NCBI GenBank assembly: GCA_002293615.1
Contig: DBDN01000091.1
Location: forward strand, 4,376-14,894
Reading direction: 5' to 3'
Length of the DNA: 10,519 bases
Source of the DNA: Betaproteobacteria bacterium UBA931
GTDB taxonomy: Bacteria > Pseudomonadota > Gammaproteobacteria > Burkholderiales > Casimicrobiaceae
Part shown: positions 1-5,832 of the stretch, in pieces
Layout: each line of letters opens with the position of its first letter
How positions within the stretch are numbered: position 1 is the stretch's first letter
Made by a program: the position numbers and the translations under genes
The notes under the pieces: generated by a model
Seen by the model: only the letters and a program-made list of their open reading frames with translations
Told to the model about the DNA's origin: nothing
The model's database searches: none

Positions 1-1
1 G

Positions 2-2605
2 ACATGGACGAATGCCTACAATATCCAGGGCCAGCTCATTTCAACGCAAGACCCTGCCGGCGCGGTCACCGCCTACACCTACTATCCGGACAACGACCCT
101 TGCACCGGCTGCCGCAGCCAGATACATGCCGTCACGCAGGTATTGGATGCCGCAGCCACCCCGGCCGTGGTGCATACCACGATAAATAACGCCTACGACG
201 CTTTGGGGCGCCTGCTTGAAAGCGTCGACCCCAATGGCGTCAAAACGCGATTCACCTACGATTGGCGCGGCAACATCACAAGCCGCACCGATGCCGCCGA
301 TACGGCGGATGCCGCGATTACCTCTTACCAGACCTTCACCGATCCCAATGATGTCGGCCGCACCATCAAGCGCACCGTGCATCCCGACGGCAGCCTGCTC
401 GACCGCCATTACGATGCCGCCGACCGCCTGGTCGCCGAGAGCGATCTTTCGGGGAACAAAATAGAATATACGCTGGACAACATGGGCAACCGGATTGCCG
501 AACAGATATTCGACCCACAGGGTAACCTGAGAAGAGCCTCCTCGCGGGCTGTGGACGCTTTCGGCGCCCTGACCGAACAACGCGACGCCGACAACAACGC
601 CACCGGTTATGCCTACGACGCCATCGGCAACGTTACCCGGATCACCGATCCCTTAAACCGCAACACCGCCCACCAATACGATACCCGCAACCGTCTTACC
701 CAAACCACCGACGCGATGGGCGGCATCATCCGATACGCCTACGATAAACAGGACAGGATCACCGAAGTGACCGATCCCCGGGGGCTGGTCACCCGCTACG
801 CCTATAACGGCTTTGGTGAAGTCATCAGCCAAACTTCGCCCGACACCGGCGAAACGACATACCAATACGACAACGCAGGCCGACTCGTATCAAGTACCGA
901 CGCCAAAGGGCAAACCACTACATACGCTTACGATAACTTAAACCGGCTGATCCAAAGCCAGGCCGGAAGCCTGACTACAACGTACACCTATGACCAGGGT
1001 ACAAACGGTCTCGGCAGGCTGACCCACATCGCCGACCCGTCCGGCACCACCCAATACGGCTACGACATACTGGGTAACGTCATCCAGAAAACGCAGACCG
1101 TCGGCAGTCGCACGCTGACCATCAACTACCAATACCAGCATAATCGCTTGACTCAAATCGCCTACCCGTCCGGCACCACCGTTCACTACCAGTACGCCAA
1201 CGGGCAACCGACCGGGATAACCGTCGACAACGCCCCGCTGATGACCAGCATCACCACAGAACCCTTCGGCGCGATCAACGGCTGGACGTGGGGCAACGGC
1301 GAAACCCATGAGCGAACCTACGACCAAAACGGCCGGCTCATCGGCTTGAGCCTGCCCGACATGCCGCCTGCCCAGAATTTGTTCGCCTACGACAACCTGA
1401 ACCGGATCATCGAAGCCGAAGCGCTGCACAACAACCAACAAACCAAGTACCTCTACGACGCCACCGGCAACCGGACAGGCATCATAGAAAACGGCGACTA
1501 TCGGCAATATCAAACCGAAGGAAACAGCAACCGGCTCACCAAAGTGCTGGGCGTTGATAATGTAGTGACGGCAAGCTATCAATACGATGCAGTAGGTTCG
1601 ACCATAAGCAGAACCACACAACAACAAACCGACACCTTCATTTACGATCAAAGAGGCAGGTTGGCTCAGGCGAACGGAACGGCATACAAAATCAACGCGT
1701 TGGAACAGAGAGTCGAAAAAGCAACGACAAACCAGTCCATCCAGTTTGTTTACGATGAGCAAGGGCACCTGATCGGGGAATACGATGCGATTACCGGCAA
1801 TCCGCAAATCGAGCATGTCTGGCTGAACGATTGGCCGGTGGCGGCGATCAAGGATAGCCAAGTCTTCCATGTTTACCCGAACCACCTCGGTACGCCGAGG
1901 GCAATCGCCGACTTACAGAATAACGTGGTCTGGTACTGGAATTACGATGAGCCGTTCGGGAAAACGGAGCCGAATGATGAAGTATCGGGAACACAGTTCG
2001 TCTATAACCTGAGATTCCCCGGACAATATTACGACGAAGAAACGGGATTGCACTACAACTGGCACAGGGATTACGATGCCGGAACCGGTAGATACATTCA
2101 GAGTGATCCGATTGGGTTGTGGGGCGGGATCAATACTTATGGGTATGTGAGTGGAAACGCGGTAAAGTATATCGATCCTTTAGGCCTGAATCCAGTTGCA
2201 GGATGTGTGGCTGGGGCATGGGGTGGGCCAGTGGGCTGTGGCACCGGCGCAGCTATTGGTGCCGGAATAGCAATTGGACTTGGTGCTTGGGCTACTACAG
2301 TGATAGATGATGATAAACCGCTACCTGTACCGGCTATACCGCAAGATAGTGCTTGTGAAGAAAAGAAACCTTGCCCACCGTGTAGAACTATAAGTGGCAA
2401 GATCGTTCCAACAGGAACAATAGGCTATCGACCACTAGATACTCCAAACAAACCTCAGCATGGAATTGTTGGGCCACATTATAATATTTATAAAGCTAAT
2501 CAATATCCATTTCCAAAATGCGACTGTTTTTGGCAGTCTGTTGGTGCTGTTTCTCCAGTAGTTTTACCAGCAAATGCGATACCAATAGAACCATTTGCAA
2601 ACTAA
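2..2605 (+). CDS. Rhs/YD-repeat polymorphic toxin protein, 5' end outside window
   Basis: The reading frame is open from the first bases, so the true start lies left of the window and about 867 residues are visible. The visible part is a long run of YD repeats of the form YDxxGRL or YDxxGNxxxxTDP, which in this family build a hollow beta-cage that encloses the toxin. From about 1870 the sequence matches the conserved Rhs core: NHLGTPRAI, then NLRFPGQYYDEETGLHYNWH, GRYIQSDPIGL, and the closing DPLGL at 2174-2188. In studied Rhs proteins the tip is cleaved just after this last motif and delivered by type VI secretion or a related route. No secretion genes are visible here, so the route is unknown. 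The protein ends with a variable tip, listed separately, and a probable immunity gene follows. A Cys pair (CTGC, codons at 101-112) inside the repeats is slightly unusual. The Rhs assignment is very secure; the target is not known. Confidence 0.96.
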   Translation, partial: TWTNAYNIQGQLISTQDPAGAVTAYTYYPDNDPCTGCRSQIHAVTQVLDAAATPAVVHTTINNAYDALGRLLESVDPNGVKTRFTYDWRGNITSRTDAADTADAAITSYQTFTDPNDVGRTIKRTVHPDGSLLDRHYDAADRLVAESDLSGNKIEYTLDNMGNRIAEQIFDPQGNLRRASSRAVDAFGALTEQRDADNNATGYAYDAIGNVTRITDPLNRNTAHQYDTRNRLTQTTDAMGGIIRYAYDKQDRITEVTDPRGLVTRYAYNGFGEVISQTSPDTGETTYQYDNAGRLVSSTDAKGQTTTYAYDNLNRLIQSQAGSLTTTYTYDQGTNGLGRLTHIADPSGTTQYGYDILGNVIQKTQTVGSRTLTINYQYQHNRLTQIAYPSGTTVHYQYANGQPTGITVDNAPLMTSITTEPFGAINGWTWGNGETHERTYDQNGRLIGLSLPDMPPAQNLFAYDNLNRIIEAEALHNNQQTKYLYDATGNRTGIIENGDYRQYQTEGNSNRLTKVLGVDNVVTASYQYDAVGSTISRTTQQQTDTFIYDQRGRLAQANGTAYKINALEQRVEKATTNQSIQFVYDEQGHLIGEYDAITGNPQIEHVWLNDWPVAAIKDSQVFHVYPNHLGTPRAIADLQNNVVWYWNYDEPFGKTEPNDEVSGTQFVYNLRFPGQYYDEETGLHYNWHRDYDAGTGRYIQSDPIGLWGGINTYGYVSGNAVKYIDPLGLNPVAGCVAGAWGGPVGCGTGAAIGAGIAIGLGAWATTVIDDDKPLPVPAIPQDSACEEKKPCPPCRTISGKIVPTGTIGYRPLDTPNKPQHGIVGPHYNIYKANQYPFPKCDCFWQSVGAVSPVVLPANAIPIEPFAN
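2189..2602 (+). other. Rhs C-terminal variable tip (putative toxin domain)
   Basis: This is the 138-residue stretch after the DPLGL motif, the position where Rhs proteins carry their exchangeable toxin. Tip residues 1-36 are rich in Gly and Ala and hydrophobic, like a glycine-zipper or membrane-interacting linker. An acidic and proline-rich joint follows (VIDDDKPLPVP). The last ~80 residues form the likely effector, with CPPC at 62-65, GTIGY at 76-80, HGIVGPHYNIYKANQ at 91-105 (His91 and His97), CDCFW at 111-115 and the ending AIPIEPF. From memory, tips with the GTIGYR...GPHYN.YKANQ...CFW pattern recur at the end of Rhs proteins in other proteobacteria, but I cannot assign an enzymatic activity. 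The two Cys pairs and two His could be metal ligands or active-site residues; that is inference. The bases become clearly more AT-rich along this stretch than in the core. Confidence 0.75.
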
Positions 2606-2620
2606 TAGTGGAGATTTGAG

Positions 2621-2866
2621 ATGAATTACTCTACAGGAGAATCCGTCAAATTAGGTGATAACGTTAGCTTAGATAATGATTCTGAAGGTGTGGTCGTCAT
2701 TGTTTTTGACACAGGTGAATATAGCTTCAACTACCCAGAAGCGCAATGGGGGGACTATTTAAAGAAAGGGGTAATGATTTTGTTTCCTAAACATGGACTG
2801 ATTTACTACGAGGATACAATAGAGCCTGATGTCAAGTTTATTGCGCGAGGTAAAGCTTTTGCGTAA
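2621..2866 (+). CDS. Putative immunity protein for the Rhs tip
   Basis: This small acidic protein of 81 residues starts 15 bases after the Rhs stop, with GGAGA at 2610-2614 as ribosome binding site. It has no signal peptide or membrane segment, so it should be cytoplasmic. Visible features are GESVKLGDNVSL at residues 6-17, EGVVVIVFDTGEYS at 22-35, the segment YPEAQWGDYLKKGVMI at 38-53, and GLIYYE at 59-64. The alternating hydrophobic pattern suggests a small beta-rich fold. In polymorphic toxin loci the gene directly behind the toxin tip nearly always encodes the cognate immunity protein, which binds the tip and blocks it in the producing cell. The assignment rests on position, size and charge, together with my recollection of similar proteins behind Rhs tips. 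No named family is claimed. Neutralisation of this particular tip is untested. Confidence 0.72.
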   Translation: MNYSTGESVKLGDNVSLDNDSEGVVVIVFDTGEYSFNYPEAQWGDYLKKGVMILFPKHGLIYYEDTIEPDVKFIARGKAFA

Positions 2867-2879
2867 TGAAGAGGTGTTA

Positions 2880-2961
2880 GGGTCAGAGTTTACCTATAAT
2901 CTCCGTTTTCCTCTTTGATAGCGAAATGAGATTGTACTACAACTGGCCGAATTGCTCTGGT
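2880..2961 (+). pseudogene. Frameshifted remnant of a second Rhs core
   Basis: Bases 2880-2912 read GSEFTYNLRFP, which matches GTQFVYNLRFP in the intact Rhs core upstream. A stop follows in that frame. From 2917, in another frame, the bases read DSEMRLYYNW, matching DEETGLHYNW in the core. The gap between the two blocks is about 8 bases shorter than in the intact copy, enough to break the frame. The second frame stops at TAA 2962-2964. The bases differ at many positions from the intact core, so this is not a recent duplication. It is best explained as the broken start of an older displaced Rhs core and tip cassette, of which only the core scrap and perhaps the next gene remain. Confidence 0.8.
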
Positions 2962-3000
2962 TAAACAATGTGGTCGAACTAGCAATTTTTGGTGGTAGTT

Positions 3001-3426
3001 ATGTTACGTATAATTGCTTGCATCAATATTTCTGGAACCAAAAGCGCTCTTGAGCCATTGGCACTTGCTTCAGCTATTCCCAATGGGCAGCTGAAGCAGA
3101 TAGGGTTATCCCGTAAAGTGCCCGATGTTGATTTTTGGGTATATCAATCTCCTTACTACCAGTTTCATTGGATACCGCTTTTAGATGAAGAGTTATATAA
3201 TTTTTTGAAAGCACATTACCTATTGAGGGCACATAAACTAAATAAAAAAGATGGTATTAAATACACGATGCTTACAATCATTCCGGTAGAGCAAAGCTTT
3301 GAAGAGATCTTTTCGTGTTATTTAACCCATAAAACTCTTTTACTCTTAAGTAAGCTGGGCCTGGGATTGGAAATAGCGCCCGTTTTAGATATGCCAGAGA
3401 CGCCCTTTTGGGCTGATCAAGCGTAA
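3001..3426 (+). CDS. Orphan hypothetical protein, possible leftover immunity protein (DUF4279-like)
   Basis: The frame can also open at TTG 2989, but ATG 3001 is the more natural start and gives 141 residues. The ribosome binding site is weak (GGTGGT at 2991-2996). The protein has no signal peptide. Notable parts are INISGTKSALEPLALASAIP at residues 9-27, VDFWVYQS at 43-50, IPLLDEELYNFLKAH at 58-72, and THKTLLLLSKLGLGLEI at 109-125. The layout (an ISG start, a W.Y strand, a helix with LDEEL, and a final helix followed by LGLGLEI) recalls DUF4279 proteins, some of which lie in toxin-immunity loci. This resemblance is from memory and is tentative. Its place behind a broken Rhs core fragment suggests it is the immunity gene of a lost tip, kept as protection against related strains. 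It could equally be an unrelated cargo gene. It is AT-rich like the tip region. Confidence 0.6.
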   Translation: MLRIIACINISGTKSALEPLALASAIPNGQLKQIGLSRKVPDVDFWVYQSPYYQFHWIPLLDEELYNFLKAHYLLRAHKLNKKDGIKYTMLTIIPVEQSFEEIFSCYLTHKTLLLLSKLGLGLEIAPVLDMPETPFWADQA

Positions 3427-3613
3427 CATGATACTTTGAAAAGCTGACAGGGCGTGGCGCACATTTAAACCGTAATTGATAGTGGGGGTGCTGACTGAAT
3501 TTGTCCGACGGCATGGGGAATCACCCCCTGCGGCGGAGTCAAAAGATCAAATTTCTCCAATTTAGAGCGACGGATTTGGAGACAGGGCCAGTTTCAGGCT
3601 GCCTCTGAACTGT

Positions 3614-3642
3614 TTGACAGTAAGGCTATTTTACCTTACATT
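3614..3642 (+). promoter_or_regulatory. Promoter of the AbrB/PIN toxin-antitoxin operon with internal palindrome
   Basis: TTGACA at 3614-3619 is a perfect -35. A 17-base spacer leads to TACATT at 3637-3642, a 4 of 6 match to the -10. The spacer and the edge of the -10 hold an inverted repeat: GTAAGG at 3620-3625 and CCTTAC at 3634-3639, separated by 8 bases. A palindrome inside the core promoter is the expected place for the antitoxin, alone or with the toxin, to repress its own operon. An imperfect stem-loop (CAGTTTCAG 3589-3597 with CTGAACTG 3605-3612) lies just upstream. The promoter is read from sequence; the operator role is inferred. Confidence 0.65.
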
Positions 3643-3661
3643 AAGAACACAGGAGGTATAT

Positions 3662-3919
3662 ATGACGACATTAACAGTGACGGCAAAAGGACAGGTAACT
3701 CTAAAAAAGGATCTGTTGCAGTATTTGGGCGTCGAGCCAGGCCAAAAAGTCGAGATTAACAAGCTGTCCGATGGACAGATCATAGTAAAGGCAGCCGTTG
3801 AGGGCGGTAGTATCAATGAGGCCTTTGGTATTTTACAAGCCCATAATCCACAAAAGCGGGCACTGTCTGTCGATGAAATCAATAATATCATTGCACGGGG
3901 GTGGGCGAAGCAAAAATGA
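3662..3919 (+). CDS. AbrB-like (SpoVT/AbrB, VapB/MazE type) antitoxin
   Basis: The protein has 85 residues. The start at ATG 3662 is set by a perfect AGGAGG at 3651-3656; the in-frame upstream extension would run through the promoter. The N-terminal half (residues 1-45) has the swapped-hairpin AbrB signature: TLTVTAKGQVTLKKDLLQYL, then GVEPGQKVEI and the strand GQIIVKA. In this family it dimerises and binds DNA. The C-terminal half (about 50-85) is the tail that typically wraps around the toxin; here it includes GSINEAFGILQAHN and ALSVDEINNIIARGW. Its stop overlaps the toxin start in ATGA (3916-3919), so the pair is translationally coupled. It should neutralise the PIN toxin encoded next and repress the promoter at 3614-3642. 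The fold and role are well supported; the exact family name is less certain. Confidence 0.88.
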   Translation: MTTLTVTAKGQVTLKKDLLQYLGVEPGQKVEINKLSDGQIIVKAAVEGGSINEAFGILQAHNPQKRALSVDEINNIIARGWAKQK

Positions 3920-4314
3920 ATATTACTGTTGACAGCAATGTACTGTTACGTTTTCTGCTCAATGACGATCAAAAGCAAAGTGTTGCTGCACGGAAAACGC
4001 TGGCAAAAGCTCAATTGATTGCTTTGCCTTTGCCGGTATTGTGCGAAACCGTCTGGGTATTGCTGCAAGGATATAAAATGGAGAGGCATGTCATCGCCGA
4101 TGCTCTGGAGGTTTTTATCAATTCAGCCAACGTCAAAACCAATCAAGCCGCAGTAGCTTTAGGGCTTACATTACTTCGAGCCGGAGGAGATTTTGCTGAT
4201 GGTGTGATATGCAGCGAGGGCCAGAACCTTGGTGGCGATACATTCGTGTCGTTTGATAAAAAAGCTGCCCAGCTGATCAAAAAACATGGGATACGAGTAC
4301 GAGAGTTATTATGA
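3916..4314 (+). CDS. PIN-domain ribonuclease toxin, VapC type
   Basis: The protein has 132 residues, the normal VapC length. ATG 3916 overlaps the antitoxin stop by ATGA and gives the classic start MNITVDSNVLLRFLLNDD. A GTG at 3901 is in frame but would add residues not usual in the family. The acidic residues expected of a PIN active site are all present: Asp6, Glu44 (in PVLCETVWVL), Asp92 and Asp95 (in GGDFADGVI), and Asp114 (in TFVSFDKKA). These bind Mg2+ or Mn2+, and in known VapC proteins they cut tRNA or rRNA. There is no sign of inactivation. It should be held inactive by the AbrB-like protein encoded just upstream. The RNA target cannot be predicted. The downstream truncated antitoxin overlaps its stop codon, again by ATGA. 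Confidence 0.92.
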   Translation: MNITVDSNVLLRFLLNDDQKQSVAARKTLAKAQLIALPLPVLCETVWVLLQGYKMERHVIADALEVFINSANVKTNQAAVALGLTLLRAGGDFADGVICSEGQNLGGDTFVSFDKKAAQLIKKHGIRVRELL

Positions 4315-4487
4315 AAACAAGAGCCAAGCCTATGCCGTCGTTGCGTAGTGATGCGGCTGCTGAACGGTTTGTCGCAACCGCAGACCTGACGAAGTACAAT
4401 TTATCGGGTTTCAAGCCTATGCGCTTTGAGATTGAGCCGAAATCCACTGTGAACCGTCCCAGATTTCTCAAAGGCATTTTCATCTGA
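4311..4487 (+). pseudogene. CopG/BrnA-type antitoxin, truncated by an IS end
   Basis: The ORF begins at ATG 4311, overlapping the PIN toxin stop by ATGA, and runs only 58 codons to TGA 4485-4487. Residues 1-46 have the N-terminal pattern I recognise from CopG-family antitoxins of the BrnA type: KPMPSLRSDAAAERFVATAD, then a DLTKYNLSGFKPMRFEIEPK segment. In intact relatives this is followed by a ribbon-helix-helix part with a conserved N.RLP..LL segment. Here the sequence changes at about codon 47 to an unrelated NRPRFLKGIFI ending. The switch coincides with TGAACCGTCCC (4450), which looks like the terminal repeat of an IS3-family element. The DNA-binding half is therefore missing and the protein is probably non-functional. 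No BrnT-like toxin gene is visible beside it. The identification is from memory of the family; the truncation is clear in the sequence. Confidence 0.72.
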
Positions 4488-4623
4488 GTTATACAGCATA
4501 AAAGTCACAGGCTCAGCCTGTTTTCGACAATACAGCTGTTTGGCTTCTGCCAGGGGGATATTATCGATGGGCTGCAAGATTCTGCGGTGGTTGAATCAGC
4601 CTATCTATTGAAGCGTTGCCATA
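4450..4623 (-). mobile_element. Decayed 3' end of an IS3-family insertion sequence
   Basis: Read on the minus strand, bases 4595 to 4530 give FNHRRILQPIDNIPLAEAKQ followed by LYC. This matches the C-terminal end of IS3-family OrfB transposases, whose usual form is WFNHRRLLEPIGNIPPAEAE.YY. The preceding residues (MATLQ, stop, IG, stop) fit TLxYxxWFN with Tyr and Trp codons changed to stops (TAG and TGA), so the gene is dead. Similarity fades beyond about 4623, and the rest of the element, including its other end, is missing. The plus-strand bases from 4450 (TGAACCGTCCCAGATTT) look like an IS3-type terminal repeat, which begins with TG. This end lies exactly where the CopG/BrnA-like antitoxin loses its homology. 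The subgroup is not determined. Confidence 0.7.
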
Positions 4624-4723
4624 TTACTCATCGATCAGCTTCCTATTCAGGGATAGGGTCAAAGCTCAAAGGGAAAACCGCCTAGATGCTATTTGTTACT
4701 TCCTCAAACGATTATCAATGTGT

Positions 4724-4753
4724 ATTAATATTGCGTTAATCTGTTGCGATGAT
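4724..4753 (+). promoter_or_regulatory. Candidate PmrA/QseB-type box and -10 upstream of the PepSY/two-component operon
   Basis: Two half-sites, ATTAAT at 4724-4729 and GTTAAT at 4735-4740, are separated by 5 bases (ATTGC), an 11-base period. The PmrA box of enterics is YTTAAK-N5-YTTAAK; both half-sites here match at five of six positions, failing only at the first base. Seven bases after the second half-site lies GATGAT (4748-4753), a 4 of 6 match to a -10. OmpR-family activators commonly bind such direct repeats over the -35 region. The first gene downstream encodes a PepSY-like protein, followed by an OmpR-family regulator, so this could be an autoregulatory site. The site is inferred from pattern and spacing only. 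Confidence 0.45.
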
Positions 4754-4754
4754 G

Positions 4755-4771
4755 ATTGCAATAAATGCAAT
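4755..4771. repeat. Short inverted repeat ahead of the PepSY gene
   Basis: ATTGCA at 4755-4760 and TGCAAT at 4766-4771 form a perfect 6-base inverted repeat with a 5-base spacer, and a further TGCA follows at 4774-4777. It sits between the candidate -10 and the ribosome binding site, in the expected 5' leader. It could be an operator or a small hairpin in the leader, or it could be chance in AT-rich sequence. Confidence 0.35.
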
Positions 4772-4802
4772 GATGCATTTTGTAAAAGAGAAGGAGGAAT
4801 AT

Positions 4803-5087
4803 ATGAAAAAGTTTTTGATCGTTTCGACAGTTATTGTCGGCCTGGCTTTGACAATGCCCGTCTTTGCCAAGGATGAGTATCTGTTCTGCAACAAGATGCC
4901 GGCGGCGCAGCCGATGCAGCTTTCGTCGTTTTTCCAGAAGTTGGAGGGCGAGGGTTATAAGGTGCGTGAATTCGAATACGAACGCAATTGTTACAAAATC
5001 GAAGGTTATGATGCAAACAGCCGCCGCATTAAGGCATATTTCAGTGATACTGACGGCACATTGCTTCATGTGTGGCCTGACCTCTGA
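4803..5087 (+). CDS. Small secreted PepSY-like protein
   Basis: The protein has 94 residues. The start at ATG 4803 is fixed by a strong AAGGAGG at 4791-4797. Residues 1-22 are a signal peptide: a KK pair, a hydrophobic core, and a likely cut after VFA (before KDEY), which predicts a periplasmic mature protein of about 72 residues. The mature part has SSFFQKLEGEGYKVREFEYE (residues 41-60), then CYKIEGYDANSRRIKAYFSD (63-82). This pattern of helix, GY.V, YEIEG.D..G, and D..G matches small PepSY-type proteins. Cys29 and Cys63 may form a disulfide. Genes of this kind often sit directly ahead of QseBC/PmrAB-like two-component genes, as here, with the regulator starting 20 bases downstream. A role in modulating the kinase or sensing metal or envelope state is plausible but inferred. 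Confidence 0.82.
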   Translation: MKKFLIVSTVIVGLALTMPVFAKDEYLFCNKMPAAQPMQLSSFFQKLEGEGYKVREFEYERNCYKIEGYDANSRRIKAYFSDTDGTLLHVWPDL

Positions 5088-5107
5088 TTAAGCCGCGGGC
5101 GGTCATT

Positions 5108-5785
5108 ATGCGCATCCTGCTTTTGGAGGACGATCCGTTGATCGGCGATGGGCTTAAAGCCGGTCTGGCCAAGTTTGGCTTTGCCGTGGATGAGTTTGCC
5201 GATGGTGTCGCCGGACAGAAAGCGCTTGCTGCGGCACCTTACGATGCCGTAATTCTTGATCTTGGTTTGCCGGGGTTGGATGGCATGGAGGTATTGGCGC
5301 GTTGGCGGCAGGCGCGGCAGAATGTGCCCGTATTGATTCTCACTGCCCGCGACGCGCTGGAGCAACGCGTCGCGGGGCTTAACGCAGGTGCTGACGATTA
5401 TTTGGTCAAGCCTTTTGCGTTGAGCGAGCTGGTGGCGAGGCTCAATGCATTGATCCGGCGTCGGCATGGCGAGGCGGCGCCGCTATTGGCTTGCGGGACG
5501 TTGACTTTTGACCCTGCCTCCCGAGCGGTCACACAAAATGGCGCGCCGGTGGTGTTGGCCGCGCGTGAGCTGGCGTTGCTGGAGTTGTTTATGCAGAACA
5601 AAGGGCGTATTTTGTTGCGCGAAACGATTCTTGAAAAGTTATACAACTGGGAAAGCGAAATTGAGAGCAACGTGATTGATGTCCATATCCATCACTTGCG
5701 GCGTAAGCTCGGCAACCATGTCATTCGTACCGTGCGTAATGTCGGCTATATTCTGGATAACGACATGGAAAAGCCGCGCTCATGA
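5108..5785 (+). CDS. OmpR-family response regulator (QseB/PmrA-like)
   Basis: The protein has 225 residues, standard for the OmpR/PhoB class. The receiver domain (about 1-115) starts MRILLLEDDPLIGDGLKAGL and has all the key residues: acidic pair Asp8 and Asp9, phospho-acceptor Asp51 (in VILDLGLPGLDG), Thr79 (in LILTARD) and Lys101 (in YLVKPF). The C-terminal winged helix (about 125-220) includes RELALLELFMQNKGRIL, then a recognition-helix region NVIDVHIHHLRRKLG and the wing IRTVRNVGYIL. LPGLDGMEVL and GADDYLVKPFALSEL are typical of the QseB/PmrA branch. It should be phosphorylated by the kinase encoded 43 bases downstream and bind direct repeats such as those at 4724-4740 and 8100-8116. The ribosome binding site is weak, so it may be coupled to the PepSY gene upstream. 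Confidence 0.95.
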   Translation: MRILLLEDDPLIGDGLKAGLAKFGFAVDEFADGVAGQKALAAAPYDAVILDLGLPGLDGMEVLARWRQARQNVPVLILTARDALEQRVAGLNAGADDYLVKPFALSELVARLNALIRRRHGEAAPLLACGTLTFDPASRAVTQNGAPVVLAARELALLELFMQNKGRILLRETILEKLYNWESEIESNVIDVHIHHLRRKLGNHVIRTVRNVGYILDNDMEKPRS

Positions 5786-5832
5786 TTTTGCAACAGGATA
5801 AATTTTCGGTAGTGTTTACCAAAACGATATGA
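5782..5832 (+). other. 16-codon mini-ORF bridging regulator and kinase genes
   Basis: ATG 5782 overlaps the regulator stop in ATGA (5782-5785). The frame encodes MILQQDKFSVVFTKTI and stops at TGA 5830-5832, which overlaps the kinase ATG (5829-5831), again as ATGA. The kinase start has no clear Shine-Dalgarno sequence of its own. Ribosomes ending the regulator could restart here, translate the 43-base gap and hand over to the kinase. The peptide itself probably has no function. It could also be a chance frame. Confidence 0.4.

Noticed and set aside
41..580. Minus-strand open frame of 179 codons inside the Rhs gene
   Set aside because: It has the same Val/Gly/Ala-rich shadow composition opposite YD repeats and no family resemblance.
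1036..1181. Exact 16-base repeat CCCGTCCGGCACCACC occurring twice
   Set aside because: It encodes the same PSGTT segment in neighbouring YD repeats, so it is ordinary internal repetition and not a mobile or regulatory repeat.
938..1885. Long minus-strand open frame (315 codons) antisense to the Rhs gene
   Set aside because: It lies wholly inside the Rhs frame and reads as low-complexity Val/Gly-rich protein, the shadow expected from the repeated YD codons. It has no recognisable domain or ribosome binding site.
3484..3528. GGGGGTG / CACCCCC inverted repeat with a 31-base spacer in the gap after the orphan gene
   Set aside because: The loop is long, there is no T run, and the C run can pair with two different G runs. 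It is not convincing as a terminator or RNA element. I see nothing else in 3427-3588.
4277..4483. Minus-strand open frame of 68 codons across the truncated antitoxin
   Set aside because: It is antisense to the PIN toxin end and the CopG/BrnA-like fragment and has no family features, although its first codons derive from the IS end.
4600..4800. Search for a CRISPR array, tRNA or attachment site around the IS remnant
   Set aside because: There is no regular repeat-spacer pattern, no tRNA-like fold and no flanking direct repeat. The other IS end is absent, so no target duplication can be defined.
4616..4876. Plus-strand open frame of 86 codons upstream of the PepSY gene
   Set aside because: It runs through the promoter region and into the PepSY signal peptide in another frame, with no ribosome binding site of its own.
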